Part shown: positions 25,727-33,885 of the stretch, piece by piece | Layout of the letters: each line of letters begins with the position of its first letter | Position numbering within the stretch: the stretch's first letter is position 1 | Origin: Oscillatoriales cyanobacterium | Lineage (GTDB): Bacteria; Cyanobacteriota; Cyanobacteriia; Cyanobacteriales; Microcoleaceae | NCBI GenBank assembly: GCA_004294385.1 | Contig: REAP01000007.1 | Span: forward strand, 1-56,266 | Length of the DNA: 56,266 bases | Direction of reading: 5' to 3' | Notes under the pieces: model-generated | Database searches by the model: none | Told to the model about the DNA's origin: nothing | The model's input: only the letters and a program-made list of their open reading frames with translations | Program-made: the position numbers and the translations under genes

Positions 25727-26281
25727 GTGAACCAGAATAAACTTGTAAGCACAAAAGAACTGCAATCTGAGGTATCTCGTCTCAGCGAAGAACTGCAAAT
25801 GCGCGACCAATTGGTGCAGCAGTTGTCTCAGGAGCTGTTCAGACTGGTTAAGGGAAATACCAGTTTTGTACCCGCGCCGGAAGTTTCCGATCGCAACCTT
25901 GCTCAAATGCAGGCAATGCGCGAACAACTACAAGCTGTTGAAGAACAGGTCGGTTTTTATCAGGAACAAATCACCGATCGGGATACGGAGGTTTACCAAC
26001 TGCGACAGTCGGTGCAAGAATTGACCGATCGCTCTCGGATGCTGGAACAGGTAGTCCAGGAATTGCCTGGGGTTTACCGCCAGAAGTTTGCTGAGCGAAT
26101 CGAGCCAATTAAGGAAAAGTTAGACCAACTGCAAAAGGAAAACCGCCAACTTCATACTGAGTTGCAGAGTGTAACTTACCGTCTGGCTGTGCGGAGTCGC
26201 AAGGCTAAAGGTTTGGATTTGCCTGCTGTTGATCCTGATGACAATCGCGGCATTCAGATGCCGAGTTTTGGCAATGTCTAG
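25727..26281 (+). CDS. Coiled-coil protein of unknown function
   Basis: 184 residues from the GTG at 25727, which has CTGAGG six bases ahead; a GTG at 25721 abuts that site and is less likely. Almost the whole chain is heptad-rich (ELQSEVSRLSEELQMRDQLVQQLSQELFRL; QMQAMREQLQAVEEQVGFYQEQITDRDTEVYQL), with a proline break near residue 110 and a short C-terminal tail (DDNRGIQMPSFGNV). No membrane segment or catalytic motif. It overlaps the next gene by 8 bases, so the two are coupled. The upstream gap holds the MITE-like element, so its promoter lies between 25537 and 25726. Confidence 0.7.
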   Translation: MNQNKLVSTKELQSEVSRLSEELQMRDQLVQQLSQELFRLVKGNTSFVPAPEVSDRNLAQMQAMREQLQAVEEQVGFYQEQITDRDTEVYQLRQSVQELTDRSRMLEQVVQELPGVYRQKFAERIEPIKEKLDQLQKENRQLHTELQSVTYRLAVRSRKAKGLDLPAVDPDDNRGIQMPSFGNV

Positions 26282-26945
26282 AGTTTTGATTGTGGCGGAT
26301 GCCAATATTCACCTGGCCGAAGTGCTATTGGCTGCGATCGCCAAATCCAACTCTTTAGCCGAAATAAGTATTGTGTCGATTTCGGAACTTAATTCTGGGG
26401 CGATCGAGCTTGATGGGGCAATGATTTGTCCTTTGACGTTGGATGTGCCAGAAAATTTGGTGTTTCCGGGTCAAGATGTGTTTCGATTTTGCGCTAATGT
26501 CTCGGCGGCGCGCGATCGGGTGCAAGAGCAATTGCAGGTTGCGACTGGCGATGGCAATTTTTGGCTCCCTGTGGTTTGGACTGCGAAGGGCCCTTTGTAT
26601 GCTGAGGCGATCGGTGCCGAGGCTGACAAAGAGTCGGGCGAGTTGAGCTATTTTCAACCGGTGCATTTGTCAGATGTTTGGCGACAACAGTTGTATGAAT
26701 TGGCTTACCGTTTGCTGGATCTGGTAAATGCGCCGCCTGCAACTTATTTGATGCAGTTCGGGTTTGTGGGGGAAAGGATTTGTTTCGATCGACTATGGCC
26801 TTTTCCGGCTAAACCTGCGATCGCTTCTGTTGGCGTCCAAATGCCGGATTTGTTTGTCTGTCACTGGTGTTGCTTGACAGGCACGCCTATTTATGATCTG
26901 CAAATTAGCCGTGCGTTTGCTGGAATTTTAGTTGAGGTAACTTGA
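26274..26945 (+). CDS. Uncharacterised protein coupled to the coiled-coil gene
   Basis: 223 residues from the ATG at 26274 (MSRVLIVADANIHLAEVLLAAI), which overlaps the upstream stop. It looks like a single alpha/beta domain: an N-terminal Rossmann-like start, a central region LPVVWTAKGPLYAEAIGAEADKE, and a C-terminal YLMQFGFVGERICFDRLWPFPAKPAI. The last is faintly like the closing part of ATP-grasp enzymes, but no ATP-grasp motif is convincing. I do not recognise the family. Its 3' end runs 55 bases into the convergent STAS gene. Confidence 0.6.
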   Translation: MSRVLIVADANIHLAEVLLAAIAKSNSLAEISIVSISELNSGAIELDGAMICPLTLDVPENLVFPGQDVFRFCANVSAARDRVQEQLQVATGDGNFWLPVVWTAKGPLYAEAIGAEADKESGELSYFQPVHLSDVWRQQLYELAYRLLDLVNAPPATYLMQFGFVGERICFDRLWPFPAKPAIASVGVQMPDLFVCHWCCLTGTPIYDLQISRAFAGILVEVT

Positions 26946-27250
26946 TCAAAACTGTCGAAGATTTCAAAGAGTTGGTCGAGTTGAGTAATTTCAAAGATCA
27001 GCCTGACTTTGGCTGAGAGGTTGCAGATAACCAGGCGACATCCCTGGTGGCGGGCGATATTCAGTCCACCGACTAAGGTACACAACCCGGAACTATCGAT
27101 AAACTCTACGTCTGTCATGTCAATCACCCAGAGTTTGTGGCGATCGGGCGCAATTGCTGCTAACTGTTGTCGCAGGATACTGCTGGTTTGGGAGTTCAGG
27201 CAGTTTTGAGGCTGGATGACGATGTGTTGGTGTAAGTGGGAAAATGCCAT
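26891..27250 (-). CDS. STAS-domain anti-anti-sigma factor-like protein
   Basis: 119 residues, a lone STAS domain. VIDMTDVEFIDSSGLCTLVGGLNIARHQGCRLVICN holds the conserved DSSGL with the serine that is phosphorylated in partner-switching systems. No cognate kinase or phosphatase is adjacent. In cyanobacteria such proteins act in partner-switching regulation, for example of hormogonium or stress responses, but nothing here proves which. Its last 18 codons overlap the 3' end of the convergent gene. Confidence 0.85.
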   Translation of the reverse strand: MAFSHLHQHIVIQPQNCLNSQTSSILRQQLAAIAPDRHKLWVIDMTDVEFIDSSGLCTLVGGLNIARHQGCRLVICNLSAKVRLIFEITQLDQLFEIFDSFDQVTSTKIPANARLICRS

Positions 27251-27573
27251 AAATGTGAATCTGGGATTGTTAAGTATGGATCAGTAAATTGAGTGGCTGG
27301 TTCTGTTAGGAGACAGTATAATTCCAGCTAAAGTTTCAAAAGGCGATTGTTCTGTGTGATATATTTAAGTAGGATGACTGGTTGGCGATCGGGCAAGATA
27401 CAACCGCTACAATTTTTTGTTAACCTATTATGTCTGAAAATTTAATTTTTGTTTACGCGCGCGATCGCTAATCAAGTGTGTTTTTGATCACAACAAAAGA
27501 TTGCATTATTAGCTAAATCAAGCCAATATATAAAAGTATTCAACTTTCCAAAAGTTTACGAAGGCAAGATCCA
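27251..27573. other. Intergenic region between STAS and DedA genes
   Basis: Divergent promoter region by position. AT-rich, with one GCGCGCGATCGC site and ATATATAAAAG 50 bases before the DedA start. No repeat family member and no gene recognised. Confidence 0.5.
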
Positions 27574-28197
27574 ATGTCTTTTGAGTTTTTATCGCTAGAG
27601 ACTATTCAGCAATTTGCCCATGATTACGGTTATTGGGCAATATTTCTGGGAATTTTACTGGAAAACCTGGGAATTCCTCTTCCAGGTGAGACGATTACGA
27701 TTGCTGGCGGGTTTTTGGCTGGTAGTGGGGAACTGAATTACTGGTTTGTGCTCGCAAGTGCGATCGCCGGTGCTACAGTTGGGGGAAATTTTGGTTATGC
27801 GATCGGTAGATACGGCGGCTGGCCACTACTGCTAAAGCTAGGACAAATCTTCCGCTTTCGAGAAGAACAACTGTTTGACTTGAAAGAAAAGTTTAGCGAA
27901 AATGCAGCTAAAGCCGTATTTTTAGGCCGATTCATCGCACTGCTACGAATCTTTGCCAGCCCCCTAGCAGGAATAGCAGAAATGCCCTTTTGGAAATTTT
28001 CGCTATTCAACATTCTAGGTGCAGCCAGTTGGGGATCTGTAATGGTAAGTTTATCCTACTTCTTAGGACAAGTTGTGTCTTTAGAAAAGTTAGTAGCTTG
28101 GGCCGCTCAATTTGCAGTAGTTGCCTTACTATTAGCAGTTGCTTGGATTGCAATTCCTATTTGGTTGGAGTCACGAGACTTGGACAAGACTAAGTAA
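27574..28197 (+). CDS. DedA-family membrane protein
   Basis: 207 residues, about five membrane segments. The family signature is complete: GILLENLGIPLPGETITIAGGFLAGSG, GNFGYAIGRYGG, then FLGRFIALLRIFASPLAGIAEMPFWKFSLFNILGA. The acidic Glu and the basic Arg residues in the re-entrant parts are those needed in bacterial DedA proteins, which act as lipid scramblases or flippases for undecaprenyl phosphate or phospholipids. Single gene, ATG at 27574 with AAGGCAAGA ahead. Confidence 0.92.
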   Translation: MSFEFLSLETIQQFAHDYGYWAIFLGILLENLGIPLPGETITIAGGFLAGSGELNYWFVLASAIAGATVGGNFGYAIGRYGGWPLLLKLGQIFRFREEQLFDLKEKFSENAAKAVFLGRFIALLRIFASPLAGIAEMPFWKFSLFNILGAASWGSVMVSLSYFLGQVVSLEKLVAWAAQFAVVALLLAVAWIAIPIWLESRDLDKTK

Positions 28198-28230
28198 GAT
28201 TGGAAGCGATTCCCCAAAAAACTCAATCTT

Positions 28231-28337
28231 CTTGTGGAACGGGCATCTTGCCCGTTCTTAAAAACAGTAGAACATTTGAGGTTAAACTTACACTTTGCAG
28301 CAATGTCAGCAACGGGCTAGAAGCCCGTTCCACAAAT
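28231..28337. repeat. Inverted repeat around GGAACGGGCATCTTGCCCGTTC
   Basis: TGTGGAACGGGCATCTTGCC and AACGGGCTAGAAGCCCGTTC pair across ~50 bases. It is a diverged copy of 7022-7132. Confidence 0.75.
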
Positions 28338-28398
28338 GATAAACTTTCTTCTGACTAGAAATTCGACACCTCTACGTTTATTATAATAGAAAAAAATC

Positions 28399-29133
28399 AT
28401 GGGATACACTACAATATTTGACGGAAAATTTGATTTAAACAAGCGATTATTAGACAGTGAAGCTATTTACTTATTAGAGTTTTCTCGAACCCGACGAATC
28501 AAGCGAAATCCAGCGATTTTGCGAAATATTCCCGATCCAGCAAGAGAAGCAGTTAATTTGCCTGTGGGCGAAGAAGGCTGCTATTTTGTCAATGAAAAAT
28601 GGGATGAAGATTCCGAAGTTTCTGTTGTTAATTACAACCGCCCGCCCAAGACTCAGCCCGGATTGTGGTGTAAGTGGATTCCGACTGCTGACGGCGGTGG
28701 GATTAAATGGAACGGCGCAGAAAAGTTTTATGATTATGTTGAATGGTTGCAGTATATTATCAACAATTTTCTTAAACCTTGGGGTTATGTTTTAAATGGC
28801 GAAGTAAATTGGCAAGGCGAAAGAGAAGAAGATACAGGAATGATTTTAGTTACCAACAATGTGATTATTTTCCCAGAAGATGCTGAGGAATTGTTGAGAT
28901 ATGCGGTGTCACCAGTATCAGTGCCAAAGTTTGTTTGGGATTGTTTCAAAACGATGGAAACGACGGGATTTGACCTGACTGATTGGGATGAGGTAATTGA
29001 TAAAGCTGTGGAATTAGGACACGGGGAAGCTGCACTATGGATCAAGCCTAATTATGACAAATATTTTGATGGTTTGGAGCGCGGTTTTGAGTTTGAGGGA
29101 GAGGTAATTGAAACAACAGATGAGGATTTGTGA
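28399..29133 (+). CDS. Uncharacterised protein of a phage-associated family
   Basis: 244 residues, soluble, acidic. The first ~165 residues (MGYTTIFDGKFDLNKRL..., LPVGEEGCYFVNEKWDEDSEVSVVNYNRPPKTQPGLWCKWIP, FYDYVEWLQYIINNFLKPWGYVLNGEVNWQGE) belong to a small family I recall from phage and bacterial genomes, function unknown. The remaining ~80 residues (PEDAEELLRYAV...) are extra. No other phage gene surrounds it. It lies between two dispersed repeats, so it may be a cargo gene. Confidence 0.6.
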   Translation: MGYTTIFDGKFDLNKRLLDSEAIYLLEFSRTRRIKRNPAILRNIPDPAREAVNLPVGEEGCYFVNEKWDEDSEVSVVNYNRPPKTQPGLWCKWIPTADGGGIKWNGAEKFYDYVEWLQYIINNFLKPWGYVLNGEVNWQGEREEDTGMILVTNNVIIFPEDAEELLRYAVSPVSVPKFVWDCFKTMETTGFDLTDWDEVIDKAVELGHGEAALWIKPNYDKYFDGLERGFEFEGEVIETTDEDL

Positions 29134-29189
29134 GCGGTAGTTTCGATTTGACTTATACTAATTCTCAAAATTCATGCAACATTAGCTGG

Positions 29190-29247
29190 TAGGGTGCGTC
29201 GCCACCCTTAACTCCTCAATCATAGCGAAAATCTCGCAGCGACGCAC
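29190..29247. repeat. GGTGCGTCGC / GCGACGCACC inverted repeat
   Basis: AGGGTGCGTCGCCACCC and CGCAGCGACGCACCTT flank a ~27-base loop region. Copy of the family at 17390-17456. A partial AAACTCGGTTTCTTTGG unit follows at 29286-29302. Confidence 0.75.
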
Positions 29248-29356
29248 CTTACAAATACTTCGTTGTAGCCCGCAGATTCGGGCAAAAACTCGGTTTCTTT
29301 GGTCGTAGCGCGTTCAGGACTATATAATTGTAAGTACGATCGTCCAAGGATGTAAT

Positions 29357-29968
29357 ATGACAACATCAACAGAAATTCGCGAAGAAGTAATTGAAGACAA
29401 AGTTGAGGACAAATCACAGATATACTACTCTCCTGAAGAGTATTTAAAGCTCGAAGAAGTGGCAGAGTTTAGAAGTGAATATCAGGATGGCAGGATAATC
29501 CCTATGACAGGCGGAACACCGAATCACAATCGCATAGCTGTTAATTTTGGCGGTACACTGAATTTTGCTACGAAGGGACAACCATATGATGTATTTATAA
29601 ACGATTTGCGTTTATGGATACCGTCTAAGCGGGTTTATACTTATCCTGATGTGATGTTGGTTGCGGGGAAATTGGAGTTTGCTGAGGGTAGGAAAGATAC
29701 GATTACTAATGCGGTGATGGTGGCTGAGGTTTTATCGCCATCAACGGCGGATTATGATAGAGGTGGCAAGTTTAAACTTTTTCGTTCTATTCCTAGTTTT
29801 CGGGAGTATGTTTTAATCGATCAATATGAGATGCACGTTGAACAGTTTGTGAAGACGGATGATAATAAGTGGATTTTGTCTGAGTATGATGGTGCTGATG
29901 CGATGTTGAAATTGAGTTGTGTGGAGTTTGAGATGCGGTTAGGTGATATTTACGATCGCGTGGATTAG
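29357..29968 (+). CDS. Uma2-family putative endonuclease
   Basis: 203 residues with all family landmarks: YYSPEEYLKLEEVAEFRSEYQDGRIIPMTGGTPNHNRI, IPSKRVYTYPDVMLVAGK (Asp) and VMVAEVLSPSTADYDRGGKF (Glu, then Lys in KFKLF). It therefore keeps the presumed PD-(D/E)xK-like active site. TATAAT at 29323-29328 and GGATG before the ATG are plausible signals. Role in the cell unproven. Confidence 0.87.
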   Translation: MTTSTEIREEVIEDKVEDKSQIYYSPEEYLKLEEVAEFRSEYQDGRIIPMTGGTPNHNRIAVNFGGTLNFATKGQPYDVFINDLRLWIPSKRVYTYPDVMLVAGKLEFAEGRKDTITNAVMVAEVLSPSTADYDRGGKFKLFRSIPSFREYVLIDQYEMHVEQFVKTDDNKWILSEYDGADAMLKLSCVEFEMRLGDIYDRVD

Positions 29969-30028
29969 GAAAATATTTCGATAGTAGCGCTATAATGATT
30001 GGTAACTAATGACAAATGACTAATAACT

Positions 30029-31513
30029 ATGGTACAGTTAGCCGCAAAAGTCTCCGCTAAGGAGTTAGCAAATTTAGCCGTAAGTTTGATTCGGAAAACA
30101 GGTTGTGAATACGGTGATGTGCGTTTTTGTAGTTATCGAAGGCAGAGTCTCTACGCGCGCGATCGCTCTTTAAGCAATATCTCTGATAATGTTAGTTCTG
30201 GTTTTGGTGTGCGCGTACTCCTCGATGGTGCTTGGGGCTTTGCTGCGAGTCACAATCGCACGGCGGCTGAGGTTGCCAGAATAGTCGCTTTGGCTGTAGA
30301 AATTGCTAAGGGTAGTCGCTTGACTCAACAGGAACCGGTGCGGTTGGTGCCAGTTGAAAAATATGTCGATCGCTACATTACTCCGATCGCCATTGACCCG
30401 TTTTCTGTACCAGTCGCTGACAAAGCCGAACTCCTACTAAATATTAACACACAACTGTTAGCTCATGGCGATCGAGGTATCAAAAAAGCTTATTCTTTTC
30501 TGCAATTCAACCACGAAGACAAGGTTTTTGCTTCCACCGAAGGCTCGCTAATCGAACAAACCATTTACCGCAGCTATCCGGGTTTTGGCTGTACGGCAAT
30601 TGCGGGCGGCGATGCCCAAAGTCGCGAATACGAACGCCCGCCCTTAAATCTGGGTTACGAACATATTAACCCAACGGATTTGTTGAGTCAAGTAAATAGA
30701 GTGGCCGCCGAAGCAATTGAGAAAGTCGCTGCGCCAAAAATGCCTGCTGGTATTTGTAAATCCCTAATTCTTAAGCCGACCAATTTATTTTTGACCATCC
30801 ATGAATCAGTCGGACATCCCACGGAATTAGACCGAGTTTACGGCTACGAATCTAATTTTGCAGGTACGAGTTTTGCGACTACTGACAAGTTAAATAAACT
30901 GCAATACGGCGCACCTTGGGTGAATTTTAAGTGCGATCGCACTCAACCGGCCGGCCGCGGCACAATGGGTTACGATGATGAGGGCGTAAAATCACAGGAT
31001 TGGTACGTTGTCAAGGATGGCATTTTAGTTGATTATCTGACTGACAGAGAAACAGCATATCGCCTCGGACGTGCCACCAGCAACGGTTCTGCCTGCGCTG
31101 ACAGTTGGTCGAGCGTGCCGATGGTCAGAATTCCCAATTTGGGACTGGAACCGGGCCCGGATGGCGGTAGTCATACTGCTACTTTGGATGAGATGATTGC
31201 TGATACGGAAGATGGGATTTTAATTGATGGTATTGGCAGTTTTTCGATTGACCAACAACGGCGTAATTTTCAATTCGGTGGCGATGCTTTCTGGAAGGTG
31301 GAAAAAGGTAAAGTTGTCGGTATGTTGAAGGATGTAACTTATCATTCGATGAGCACTGATTTCTGGAATAAAATAGATGCGATCGGGCCAGCTTCGGAGC
31401 GGGTACAATGTGGTACTAATATGTGCGGTAAAGGTGAACCGATGCAGATAGCTCAAATGACTCATGCTTGTGTACCGGTGCGGGTGAGGGATATTCAAAT
31501 TGGGAATGGGTAA
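30029..31513 (+). CDS. tldD: Metalloprotease TldD homologue
   Basis: 494 residues. The zinc motif HESVGHPTE (HExxxH) with FLTIHESVGHPTELDRVYGYESNFAGTSF identifies the active partner of the TldD/TldE heterodimer, which degrades unfolded peptides and matures some RiPP peptides. It starts at ATG 30029 with TATAAT at 29991-29996 upstream. The end has been reshaped by a repeat: the last codons and stop (IQIGNG-stop) lie in a GGGAATGGG heptamer tract. Partner TldE/PmbA follows after 242 bp of repeats. Confidence 0.93.
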   Translation: MVQLAAKVSAKELANLAVSLIRKTGCEYGDVRFCSYRRQSLYARDRSLSNISDNVSSGFGVRVLLDGAWGFAASHNRTAAEVARIVALAVEIAKGSRLTQQEPVRLVPVEKYVDRYITPIAIDPFSVPVADKAELLLNINTQLLAHGDRGIKKAYSFLQFNHEDKVFASTEGSLIEQTIYRSYPGFGCTAIAGGDAQSREYERPPLNLGYEHINPTDLLSQVNRVAAEAIEKVAAPKMPAGICKSLILKPTNLFLTIHESVGHPTELDRVYGYESNFAGTSFATTDKLNKLQYGAPWVNFKCDRTQPAGRGTMGYDDEGVKSQDWYVVKDGILVDYLTDRETAYRLGRATSNGSACADSWSSVPMVRIPNLGLEPGPDGGSHTATLDEMIADTEDGILIDGIGSFSIDQQRRNFQFGGDAFWKVEKGKVVGMLKDVTYHSMSTDFWNKIDAIGPASERVQCGTNMCGKGEPMQIAQMTHACVPVRVRDIQIGNG

Positions 31514-31755
31514 TTGGGCATGGGGCATAGGGCATAGGGCATTAGTTAGTTGTTATTATTTGCGGTGCCCTGAGCCCTTCGACCCTTCGACTCCGCTCAG
31601 GACAGCGCTCCGCTCAGGATAAACGCAGTCGTTGGGTTATTTGTTATTTGTTGTTAGAGATAGTAAGCAATTCCCGATGCCCAATTCCCGATGCCCAATT
31701 CCCGATGCCCAATTCCCGATGCCCAATTCCCGATGCCCAATTACCCATTACCATC
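31505..31755. repeat. Compound repeat block between tldD and tldE
   Basis: GGGCATAG heptamers (31505-31542), a pair of inverted CCTGAGC/GCTCAGG units with GACCCTTCGACTCCGCTCAGG (31566-31620), then about eleven CCCAATTCCCGATG units (31672-31745). All three families occur elsewhere in the window. Confidence 0.88.
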
Positions 31756-33102
31756 ATGATATTAACAGAATCCCCCGCAATTTTAAGTGAAGACCAAGCC
31801 TTATCTTTGGTAGAAAAGGTGGTCAAACAATCCGAAGCCGAAGCAGTATTTGTCAGTCTTTCTACTGGCGAAGAATCTCTTTCCCGATTTTCGGAAAATC
31901 AAATCAGTCAAAACATCAGCAAAACTGTATTTAGCCTCAACGTTACTAGCTATTTCGGTAACAAAAGTGCCTCCGCTGCTGTGACAGATTTTGATGAAGA
32001 TGCGATCGCCCAAACAGTCAAACGATCGCAAGAATTAGCCAAAATTGCCCCCGCAGACCCCGAATGGATGCCGCTGTTACCCCCTCAAACCTACGATTTA
32101 CCCCCGGCGGCATTTGACGAAGCAACGGCTGCTGCATCGCCTTTAGAGCGGGCGGAAATGGTGCGACAAGCTTGTGCGATCGCCTCACAAGCAGGTGCGA
32201 ACGCTTCGGGTACTTTGAGCGTTGATGCGTCATTGTATGCGATCGCATCGAGCACCGGACTCCGCGCCTGCAACCATTCTACAGAGGCGAATTTCGGCTT
32301 TACAGCCCGCATTGACAACGGTTCTAGCTGGACTGAAAGCACAGCTTGGAGTATTAGTCAACTGCCGATCGCCCAATTGGCCCAACAAATTGTCGATCGC
32401 GCGATCGCATCTCGCAACCCCCGCGAAATCACCCCCGGCATTTATCCTGTAATCCTTGATGGTGCTGCCTTTGCCGATTTGCTACCGTGGATAATTTGGG
32501 GGATGGATGCGAGGGCGGCGGATGAAGGGCGATCTTTCATGTCGATCGCAGATTCAGAAGGTAAACCCGCTGGAAACCGCGCTGGTGAACAGATTTTCAG
32601 CCCGATGGTACAAGTACAGCGCGATCCCGCTCATCCTTTATTGCGATCGGGTAATTTTTTCGGCGATGGATTGAGCAATAACTATTTGGAAATCATCAAA
32701 AATGGCATACCTCAAAGTTTATCTTATTCCCGGTATTGGGCCGCACAAAAAGGCCAAGAATCAAAAGGTGCTTATTACCCGATCGTGATGACAGGTTCAG
32801 ACAAAAGTTTAGCAGATTTGATTGCTCAAACCGAGCGCGGAATTTTAGTCAGTCGAGCTTGGTATGTCAACTACGTCAATCCCAAGACATCAGAAGTAAC
32901 AGGAATGACTCGCGACGGTACTTTTTGGATTGAGGATGGCAAGATTGCTTACCCGATTAAAAATCTACGTTTCAATCAAGTTTTACCTGATATGTTGCGG
33001 GATGTAGATGCCCTTAGCGAAGTGAAACGTTACGGTAGCAGCGTAGTACCAGGAGTGCGAGTTAAAGCATTTAATTTCACCAGTATTACTGACAGTTTGT
33101 AA
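31756..33102 (+). CDS. pmbA: TldE/PmbA homologue
   Basis: 448 residues from the ATG at 31756. In-frame codons back to 31648 only translate heptamers (CPIPDAQ units) and are not part of the family. It has the TldE fold (LSTGEESLSRFSENQISQNISKTVFSLNVTSYFGNKSA..., then AGEQIFSPMVQVQRDPAHPLLRSG), without the HExxxH of its partner, as expected for the non-catalytic subunit. Together with tldD it should form the heterodimer. Confidence 0.92.
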   Translation: MILTESPAILSEDQALSLVEKVVKQSEAEAVFVSLSTGEESLSRFSENQISQNISKTVFSLNVTSYFGNKSASAAVTDFDEDAIAQTVKRSQELAKIAPADPEWMPLLPPQTYDLPPAAFDEATAAASPLERAEMVRQACAIASQAGANASGTLSVDASLYAIASSTGLRACNHSTEANFGFTARIDNGSSWTESTAWSISQLPIAQLAQQIVDRAIASRNPREITPGIYPVILDGAAFADLLPWIIWGMDARAADEGRSFMSIADSEGKPAGNRAGEQIFSPMVQVQRDPAHPLLRSGNFFGDGLSNNYLEIIKNGIPQSLSYSRYWAAQKGQESKGAYYPIVMTGSDKSLADLIAQTERGILVSRAWYVNYVNPKTSEVTGMTRDGTFWIEDGKIAYPIKNLRFNQVLPDMLRDVDALSEVKRYGSSVVPGVRVKAFNFTSITDSL

Positions 33103-33120
33103 CTCCATATTTCCCATAAT

Positions 33121-33256
33121 TTGTAGGGGCGGGTTCACCAACAATAATTGCCTAAAACCCATAATCTCCTAAACCCGCCCCCTCCCATCAAAGAAACCGG
33201 GTTTTTTACGAAAATATTCGTCGTAGTCCATAAATTCGGTAAAAACCCGGTTTCTC
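33121..33256. repeat. GGGGCGGGTT...AACCCGCCCC element and AAACCGGGTTTTT pair
   Basis: TGTAGGGGCGGGTTCACC and CTAAACCCGCCCCCTCC pair around ACAATAATTGCC. An inverted pair of AAGAAACCGGGTTTTTT units follows immediately. A disrupted copy of the first element is at 33731-33849. Confidence 0.75.
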
Positions 33257-33294
33257 GCCCCCCACTATCAATAAAACATTAATGCAATCAAAAA

Positions 33295-33735
33295 ATGCTA
33301 CAATTAGACATCCGCGAAGTTAACAACCAACAAGAATTAGCAGAAATGTTCGATCAGCGGTGGCTGGTTTTGCGATCGCCCCTAGGCATGGAAAAGGGCA
33401 GTGAAAGGGACAATCACGAGGATGGCGCTGTGCATTTAATTGGAATGTGCGATCGCAAAATCATTGCTTCAGCCCGACTGCGAGAATTATCCCCAGGATT
33501 AGGAAATATTAGCTACGTTGCGGTACTTCCTGAATTTCAAAATCAGGGAATTGGCACTAGATTGATGGAAGAATTAATCACAAAAGCTCAAGCAAGAAAT
33601 CTTAAAACTTTAAGACTTAAGTCTCGAATTAACGCCATTAAATTTTATCAAAGAATCGGATTTACCGAACAAGGCGATTCCTCTGATTTCCTGGGAATTC
33701 CGCACATATTTATGCAGTTAGAAATTCAACCATGA
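33295..33735 (+). CDS. GNAT-family N-acetyltransferase
   Basis: 146 residues. The acetyl-CoA loop is ISYVAVLPEFQNQGIGTRLMEELITKA (QNQGIGT is the P-loop-like motif), and INAIKFYQRIGFTEQGD is the terminal strand. The closest subgroup would be the YitI/ElaA-like small acetyltransferases; substrate unknown. Starts at 33295 right after a repeat block with no strong ribosome site. Confidence 0.85.
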   Translation: MLQLDIREVNNQQELAEMFDQRWLVLRSPLGMEKGSERDNHEDGAVHLIGMCDRKIIASARLRELSPGLGNISYVAVLPEFQNQGIGTRLMEELITKAQARNLKTLRLKSRINAIKFYQRIGFTEQGDSSDFLGIPHIFMQLEIQP

Positions 33736-33849
33736 TGCCTGTAGGGGCGGGCGATGCCCTGAGCGGAGCGCCGTCCTGAGCGTAGTCGAAGGGTCGAAGG
33801 GTTAACCAACAATAATTGCCAAAAACCGACAATCTCAAAAACCCGCCCC
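33731..33849. repeat. GGGGCGGG element interrupted by a CCTGAGCG unit
   Basis: The flanks (TGTAGGGGCGGG and AACCAACAATAATTGCC...AACCCGCCCC) match 33121-33181. The middle carries GCCCTGAGCGGAGCG and CCTGAGCGTAGTCGAAGGG plus a repeated TCGAAGGG. It looks like one repeat that has entered another. Confidence 0.7.
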
Positions 33850-33885
33850 GGCTTATGTATTGTGCGCGATCAATAGGACAAAATC

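Noticed and set aside
28382..28387. TATAAT hexamer before the phage-type gene as promoter
   Set aside because: No -35 at proper distance, and the leader would be only a few bases; AT-rich sequence yields many such hexamers.
31648..31755. N-terminal extension of the TldE homologue
   Set aside because: In frame but made of CCCGATGCCCAATT heptamers; family similarity begins at the ATG at 31756.
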